Part shown: one piece after another, positions 59,744-64,000 of the stretch
Layout: the number at the start of each line of letters is the position of its first letter
Numbering within the stretch: the stretch's first letter is position 1
Source of the DNA: an uncultured Ruminococcus sp.
GTDB taxonomy: Bacteria > Bacillota > Clostridia > Oscillospirales > Ruminococcaceae
NCBI GenBank assembly: GCA_900545345.1
Contig: UQYQ01000006.1
Location: 1-64,000, forward strand
DNA: 64,000 nt
Direction: 5' to 3'
Position numbers and translations under genes: made by a program
The notes under the pieces: generated by a model
Seen by the model: only the letters and a program-made list of their open reading frames with translations
The model's database searches: none
Told to the model about the DNA's origin: nothing

Positions 59744-60139
59744 TTGGCCGGATTTAAACCAAGAAGATTATCTGAGGATATAAGAAGAATTATTTCGGGA
59801 AAAATAAGAGATTTAAAGGATCCGAGAATTAATTGCGGAGGAATGATAACTATTATTCGCTGTGATGTTTCGAATGACAGCTCGTACTGCAAAGTCTATG
59901 TTTCATCATTTGAGGGCTATGAAAAAGCGAAAGAGGCAGTTAAAGGCTTTGAATCAGCGTCGGGACTTTTAAAAAGAGAAATTTCTAATGTTTTAAGGCT
60001 TAGAAAATGTCCTGAGCTTGAGTTCGTTGCTGATGATTCTATGGAACATTCTATGAAAATCAATAAAATTTTAAAGGATGTTTCAAAAGACGGCTCAGAT
60101 GTTTATGAAAATGAAGATAAGCAGGAAAACACGGATTAA
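59744..60139 (+). CDS. rbfA: Ribosome-binding factor A
   Basis: A 131-residue KH-like 30S maturation factor. RRLSEDIRRIISGKIRDLKDPRI and LRKCPELEFVADDSMEHS are typical. The start is TTG, with AAGGAGAAGATAAA before it; no ATG fits. The 111-base gap after infB includes a small hairpin CGTAAAAAA/TTTTTTGCG. Confidence 0.94.
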   Translation: MAGFKPRRLSEDIRRIISGKIRDLKDPRINCGGMITIIRCDVSNDSSYCKVYVSSFEGYEKAKEAVKGFESASGLLKREISNVLRLRKCPELEFVADDSMEHSMKINKILKDVSKDGSDVYENEDKQENTD

Positions 60140-60204
60140 TTCCTGATTTTTTGCTTAGGCAAAAAAATTAACTGCACAGTTTCCTTTAAAGGAGTGATAG
60201 ACAG

Positions 60205-61164
60205 ATGGATTTTTCAGAAATTAAAAGTTTTTTGGAAAGTGATGAATGTGATAACGTTACAATTCTGACACATAAAAGTCCTGACGGTGATACTTTAGGA
60301 AGCGGATTCGCTATGTGTGAAATGCTTCGCAGTATGGGTAAGAAAGCAAATGTTATAAATAACGAGCCTTTTCCTCAAAGGTACAAAGAATTTATATATC
60401 CTGACTATGAGCCTATGGATTTTGAGGAGAAATGTGTCATAGCAGTGGATATTGCGGATTTGAATTTGCTTGGCGATAATCTGTCAGAGTATAAAAAAGA
60501 GGGTAAAATTGACCTTTGCATTGACCATCACATAACCAATAAGAAATATGCAAAGCTGTATTATATTGATGAAAATGCCGCAGCTGCCTGTCAGATAGTT
60601 TATCAGCTTATAGAATTTATGGGAAGACCTATTAATAAACTGATTGCCACTTGTCTTTATTTAGGTTTGGCAACAGACACAGGCTGTTTTAAATTTGAAA
60701 GTGTTACACCTGAAACCCATATGATTGCAGCACAGCTTATATCTTATGGCATTAATCACTCGTATATAAACCGTATGATGTTTGATGTAAAACCTAAAAG
60801 CGTTATTTCTGTGGAACAGCAGGTGATAGGTAATTTGCAATTTTATTTTAATGACAGATGTGCTGTTGAATTTGTTCCTAAAGCACTCATCGATAACAGT
60901 GGTGTTGAGGCGGCTGAGTTTGAAGATTTGTCAACAATTCCGCTTTCAGTTGAAGGTGTTGAAATCGGCATTACCATTAAGGAAAAGGGTGAGAATGACT
61001 ATAAGCTGTCGGTCAGAACAACCGAGAAGCATGATGCCAGTGCATTTTGTCAAAGCTTCGGCGGCGGCGGTCATCTTCGTGCTGCCGGATGTCAGATTAT
61101 CGGAACATATGATGAGGTAATAAAAAAGGTTATTGATAAGGCTTCAGAGCTTTTTGTCAATTAA
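60205..61164 (+). CDS. nrnA: DHH/DHHA1 phosphoesterase, NrnA-like
   Basis: A 319-residue oligoribonuclease/pAp-phosphatase-like enzyme. THKSPDGDTLGSG, AVDIADL and CIDHHITN are the metal-binding DHH-domain motifs; the C-terminal DHHA1 domain has SFGGGGHLRAAGC. It degrades nanoRNA, and in relatives c-di-AMP products or pAp. Its place between rbfA and truB is common in clostridia. Confidence 0.92.
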   Translation: MDFSEIKSFLESDECDNVTILTHKSPDGDTLGSGFAMCEMLRSMGKKANVINNEPFPQRYKEFIYPDYEPMDFEEKCVIAVDIADLNLLGDNLSEYKKEGKIDLCIDHHITNKKYAKLYYIDENAAAACQIVYQLIEFMGRPINKLIATCLYLGLATDTGCFKFESVTPETHMIAAQLISYGINHSYINRMMFDVKPKSVISVEQQVIGNLQFYFNDRCAVEFVPKALIDNSGVEAAEFEDLSTIPLSVEGVEIGITIKEKGENDYKLSVRTTEKHDASAFCQSFGGGGHLRAAGCQIIGTYDEVIKKVIDKASELFVN

Positions 61165-61170
61165 GATATT

Positions 61171-62070
61171 ATGGAAAAAGAATTAAACGGAATTATTATT
61201 ATAAACAAGCCTGAAGGTTTTACATCATTTGATGTTATTGCAAAGCTGAGGGGCATGCTTCATATGAAAAGGCTCGGTCATGCAGGAACATTAGACCCAA
61301 TGGCAACCGGTGTGCTTCCTGTTTTTGTCGGCAAAGCAACAAAGGCATGCGATATTTTACCCAATGATGAGAAAAGCTATGAAGCAGGATTTAAGCTTGG
61401 GGTAAAAACTGACACGCAGGACATAACAGGGCGTATTGTTTTTGAGGAAAAATCAAATGCAAAGCCTGATGATATTTATGAAAAGGTAAAGTTGTTTTTA
61501 GGCGAAACAGAACAGATTCCGCCTATGTATTCGGCTGTTTCTATCGGCGGAAAACGTCTTTATGAGCTTGCCCGTGAGGGAAAAGAAATTGAGAGACGCC
61601 CACGGAAAATTCGCGTAGATAAAATAGAAGTTTTGAATTTTGATGAAAATTCACAGACAGGAAGCTTAAAAATATACTGCTCTAAGGGAACATATATAAG
61701 AACAATAATTCACGATTTGGGGGATGCTCTCGGAACCGGCGGTGTTTTAACATCACTTGAGAGGACTTCTTCAAGCGGATATGATATTTCACAAAGCCAT
61801 ACACTAGATGAAATTCAAACGCTTGTTGACAGTGGGAAAAGCGTTGAAGATATAATGCTTTCAATTGACAGTGCGTTTGAGGAATATGAAAAGATAGTTT
61901 TAAATCAAAAGCACACAAGATTATATAAAAATGGTGTAAGACTGAGAGATGAACAGGTGGGGGTAAGTCCTGACAAAAGTCTATATAGAGTTTATGGCTT
62001 TGATAATGAATTTCTTGGGTTGGGATGCTTCAAAAACGGGGAGTTCTGCAGTCGTAAAAACTTTTATTAA
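61171..62070 (+). CDS. truB: tRNA pseudouridine(55) synthase TruB
   Basis: A 299-residue enzyme making the T-loop pseudouridine. GIIIINKPEGFTSFDVIAKLR, HAGTLDPMATGVLPV with the catalytic Asp, and YEAGFKLGVKTDTQDITG are diagnostic. It starts 6 bases after nrnA with AATTAAGATATT in front, a weak ribosome binding site, so coupling is probable. Confidence 0.95.
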   Translation: MEKELNGIIIINKPEGFTSFDVIAKLRGMLHMKRLGHAGTLDPMATGVLPVFVGKATKACDILPNDEKSYEAGFKLGVKTDTQDITGRIVFEEKSNAKPDDIYEKVKLFLGETEQIPPMYSAVSIGGKRLYELAREGKEIERRPRKIRVDKIEVLNFDENSQTGSLKIYCSKGTYIRTIIHDLGDALGTGGVLTSLERTSSSGYDISQSHTLDEIQTLVDSGKSVEDIMLSIDSAFEEYEKIVLNQKHTRLYKNGVRLRDEQVGVSPDKSLYRVYGFDNEFLGLGCFKNGEFCSRKNFY

Positions 62071-62093
62071 CACTGGAAAAAGGTGGAATCCCT

Positions 62094-63032
62094 TTGAAAG
62101 ATATAACGAATTGGCATCATGTGCCTAAAGAAAAAACTGCGGTGGCACTTGGTCTTTTTGACGGAGTTCACAAGGGACATCAGTTGGTTATCAGCCGTGT
62201 TGTCGACAGCAAACCGCAGTATAAGGCGACAGTATTTACTTTCAAGACGGATACCGTTACATCTAAAGGTTATGACGGAAAGATTCAAATGCTGATAACT
62301 GATGAAGAAAAACAACGAAGATTTGACGAACAGGGTGTTGATTATATCTATTGTTCGGATTTTTCTTCATTAAAGGATATGTCTGACGAAGACTTTGTGA
62401 GAAAAATACTTATTGGAAAACTTAATGCAGGCTATGTAGCATGCGGTGCGGATTTCCGTTTTGGAAAAGGTGCAATGGGTAATGCACAAAGGCTGTGTGA
62501 GCTTGGTAGAAAATACGGTATAAAGGTTGAGGTTGTAAATCAGCTTGTTTATAACGGCGAAGTGATAAGCTCAACTGAAATAAGAAATCTTATCAGTGAA
62601 GGTAAAATTTCACAGGCAAATAAACTGCTTGGGTATAATTACGGTTATACACTTTATGTTGAACATGGATTTCATCGGGGAAGCACATGGGATTTCCCTA
62701 CTATTAATCAGTCTATTCCGAAAGGTCTTGTTTTGCCCAAGTTCGGTGTGTATTGTTCAAAAGTAACAATTGACGGTGAAGCTTATAGAGGGGTTACGAA
62801 TATCGGAGTTAAACCTACTGTGAAAGAAAATATTGCCGGTCCTCTTGCAGAAACCTTTATAATTGATTTCAGCGGGGATTTGTATGGACAAATAATAAAA
62901 ATTGAGCTATATGAATTTGTTCGCCCTGAAAGAATGTTTGACAGTTTTGATGAGCTTAAAGCGGAAATCAGCAGAAATACAGAGTTCACAAAACAGTATT
63001 TTGCCGATAGGGATAAAAGTCTTAACAGTTAA
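62094..63032 (+). CDS. ribF: Bifunctional riboflavin kinase/FAD synthetase
   Basis: A 312-residue enzyme making FMN and FAD. The N-terminal adenylyltransferase has VALGLFDGVHKGHQ and SSTEIRNLI; the C-terminal kinase (about 185-312) has GSTWDFPTIN and GVTNIGVKPT. The start is TTG with AAAGGTGG 7 bases upstream. Last gene of the rimP operon; no FMN riboswitch is present. Confidence 0.95.
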   Translation: MKDITNWHHVPKEKTAVALGLFDGVHKGHQLVISRVVDSKPQYKATVFTFKTDTVTSKGYDGKIQMLITDEEKQRRFDEQGVDYIYCSDFSSLKDMSDEDFVRKILIGKLNAGYVACGADFRFGKGAMGNAQRLCELGRKYGIKVEVVNQLVYNGEVISSTEIRNLISEGKISQANKLLGYNYGYTLYVEHGFHRGSTWDFPTINQSIPKGLVLPKFGVYCSKVTIDGEAYRGVTNIGVKPTVKENIAGPLAETFIIDFSGDLYGQIIKIELYEFVRPERMFDSFDELKAEISRNTEFTKQYFADRDKSLNS

Positions 63033-63112
63033 ATTTATTAATGAAACATCACTGGAAATGCAATTGTGTTTTCGGTTTGAAAGATATAATTTCAAGAAAG
63101 GATAGATTTAAA

Positions 63113-64000
63113 ATGAATAAGGTTAGAACAAGATTTGCACCAAGTCCAACAGGATACATGCATATCGGGAATTTAAGAACAGCACTTTTTACTTATATTA
63201 TTGCGAAAAAAAACGGCGGAGATTTTATTCTGAGGATTGAAGATACCGATAGAGAAAGATTAGTTGAGGGTGCAACAGATGTTATTTATAACACGCTTAA
63301 AGAATGCGGACTAAACTGGGACGAAGGTCCTGACGTTGGAGGCGAATATGGTCCTTATATTCAGTCTGAAAGAATGGGAATGTATAAGGATTTTGCAATA
63401 GAGCTTGTTGAAAAAGGCGAAGCATATTACTGCTTCTGTGATAAAGAGCGTCTGGACGAGCTAAAGGCTGTTCAGGAGGCAAGCGGTGTTATGCCTATGT
63501 ATGACAGGCATTGCAGAAATCTAAGTGAAGAAGAAGTAAAAGAAAAGCTTGAAGCGGGAATCCCTTATGTTATTCGTCAGAAAATTCCTACAGAGGGCGA
63601 AACAACTTTCCACGATGAGCTTTATGGTGACATAACAACACCTAACTCAACTCTTGACGACCAGATTCTTTTAAAGAGTGACGGTTATCCGACATATAAT
63701 TTCGCGAATGTTATTGACGACCACCTGATGGGTATTACACATATTGTAAGAGGAAATGAGTATCTTTCTTCAACACCTAAGTACAATCTTCTTTATGAGG
63801 CATTCGGCTGGGAAGTTCCAAAGTATATACATGTTGAGCATATTATGAAGGACAAGCAGCATAAGCTTGCTAAGCGTGACGGAGACGCTTCATATCAGGA
63901 TTTAATTAAGCAGGGTTATCTGACAGAAGCAATACTGAATTACATTGCTTTGCTTGGTTGGGCACCAAAGGGTGAAAGAGAGATTTTCACACTTCCCGAA
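63113..64000 (+). CDS. gltX: Glutamyl-tRNA synthetase (5' part, cut by window end)
   Basis: The first 296 codons of a class I synthetase. MNKVRTRFAPSPTGYMHIGN contains the HIGH-type motif (HIGN), followed by RIEDTDRERLVEG, the specificity-region DHLMGITHIVRGNEY, and the second signature as KLAKRDG (KMSKS-type). GAAAGGATAGATTTAAA precedes the ATG. No T-box lies in the 80-base gap after ribF. Confidence 0.95.
   Translation, partial: MNKVRTRFAPSPTGYMHIGNLRTALFTYIIAKKNGGDFILRIEDTDRERLVEGATDVIYNTLKECGLNWDEGPDVGGEYGPYIQSERMGMYKDFAIELVEKGEAYYCFCDKERLDELKAVQEASGVMPMYDRHCRNLSEEEVKEKLEAGIPYVIRQKIPTEGETTFHDELYGDITTPNSTLDDQILLKSDGYPTYNFANVIDDHLMGITHIVRGNEYLSSTPKYNLLYEAFGWEVPKYIHVEHIMKDKQHKLAKRDGDASYQDLIKQGYLTEAILNYIALLGWAPKGEREIFTLPE

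Noticed and set aside
62071..62093. FMN riboswitch before ribF
   Set aside because: The gap is 23 bases, far too short for the RFN element.
63033..63112. Possible T-box before gltX
   Set aside because: The gap is only 80 bases and has no T-box motifs.
1..64000. CRISPR arrays, prophage, insertion sequences or defence systems
   Set aside because: No regularly spaced repeats, transposase, integrase, phage structural or known defence genes are visible anywhere in the window.

Overview
The window is chromosomal DNA of an AT-rich, spore-forming anaerobic Firmicute. It is most likely a clostridial gut or rumen bacterium of the Ruminococcaceae/Oscillospirales type. This is inferred from strong GGAGG ribosome binding sites, TTG/GTG starts, sporulation genes (yabP, yabQ, a YtaF/MntP-like gene), pyruvate:ferredoxin oxidoreductase with lactate dehydrogenase, archaeal-type ProS, zinc-type S14/L33/L36, and plant-polysaccharide enzymes (GH42 beta-galactosidase, GH74 xyloglucanase-like lipoprotein). 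No gene is interrupted except by the window edges. I see no phage, IS element or CRISPR array.

Region 1-15.5 kb is accessory and metabolic. It holds a GH42/zinc-ribbon pair, an MFS carrier, ldh with a DapB-like dehydrogenase, tRNA-Leu(CAG), two small membrane proteins, the birA-bioY biotin unit with a clear BirA operator, tRNA-Pro(CGG), a glycosyltransferase, a polyprenyl-phosphate sugar transferase, a CAP-domain surface protein and a secreted FnIII-like protein. Region 15.6-22 kb has nifJ and the rpmG-secE-nusG-rplK-rplA operon, with a candidate L1 leader. Region 22-33.7 kb carries a DPM1-like glycosyltransferase, an AbrB-like regulator, proS, HtrA, a TatD-linked-type radical SAM protein, the GH74 lipoprotein, and the yabP-yabQ-divIC-yabR cluster.

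Region 33.9-50.2 kb is the complete S10-spc-alpha superoperon (rpsJ to rplQ with secY, adk, map, a KOW protein and infA), opened by a long structured leader that ends in an intrinsic terminator. Region 50.4-54.6 kb has a Na/Pi-cotransporter-like protein and a nucleoside salvage pair (punA, MTA/SAH-deaminase-like). Region 54.7-64 kb is the rimP-nusA-rnpM-ylxQ-infB-rbfA-nrnA-truB-ribF operon followed by the first 296 codons of gltX.

Most of the window is ordinary core genome. I found no convincing new multi-gene system. The observations most worth checking are regulatory. First, the BirA operator has each arm forming the -35 box of a divergent promoter, so the YtaF/MntP-like gene may be biotin-controlled. 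Second, the S10 operon has an attenuator-like leader. Third, there is an L1-type stem-loop before rplA. Fourth, there are terminator-like or SD-masking hairpins before rpoA, rpsE, rimP and the ytaF-like gene.
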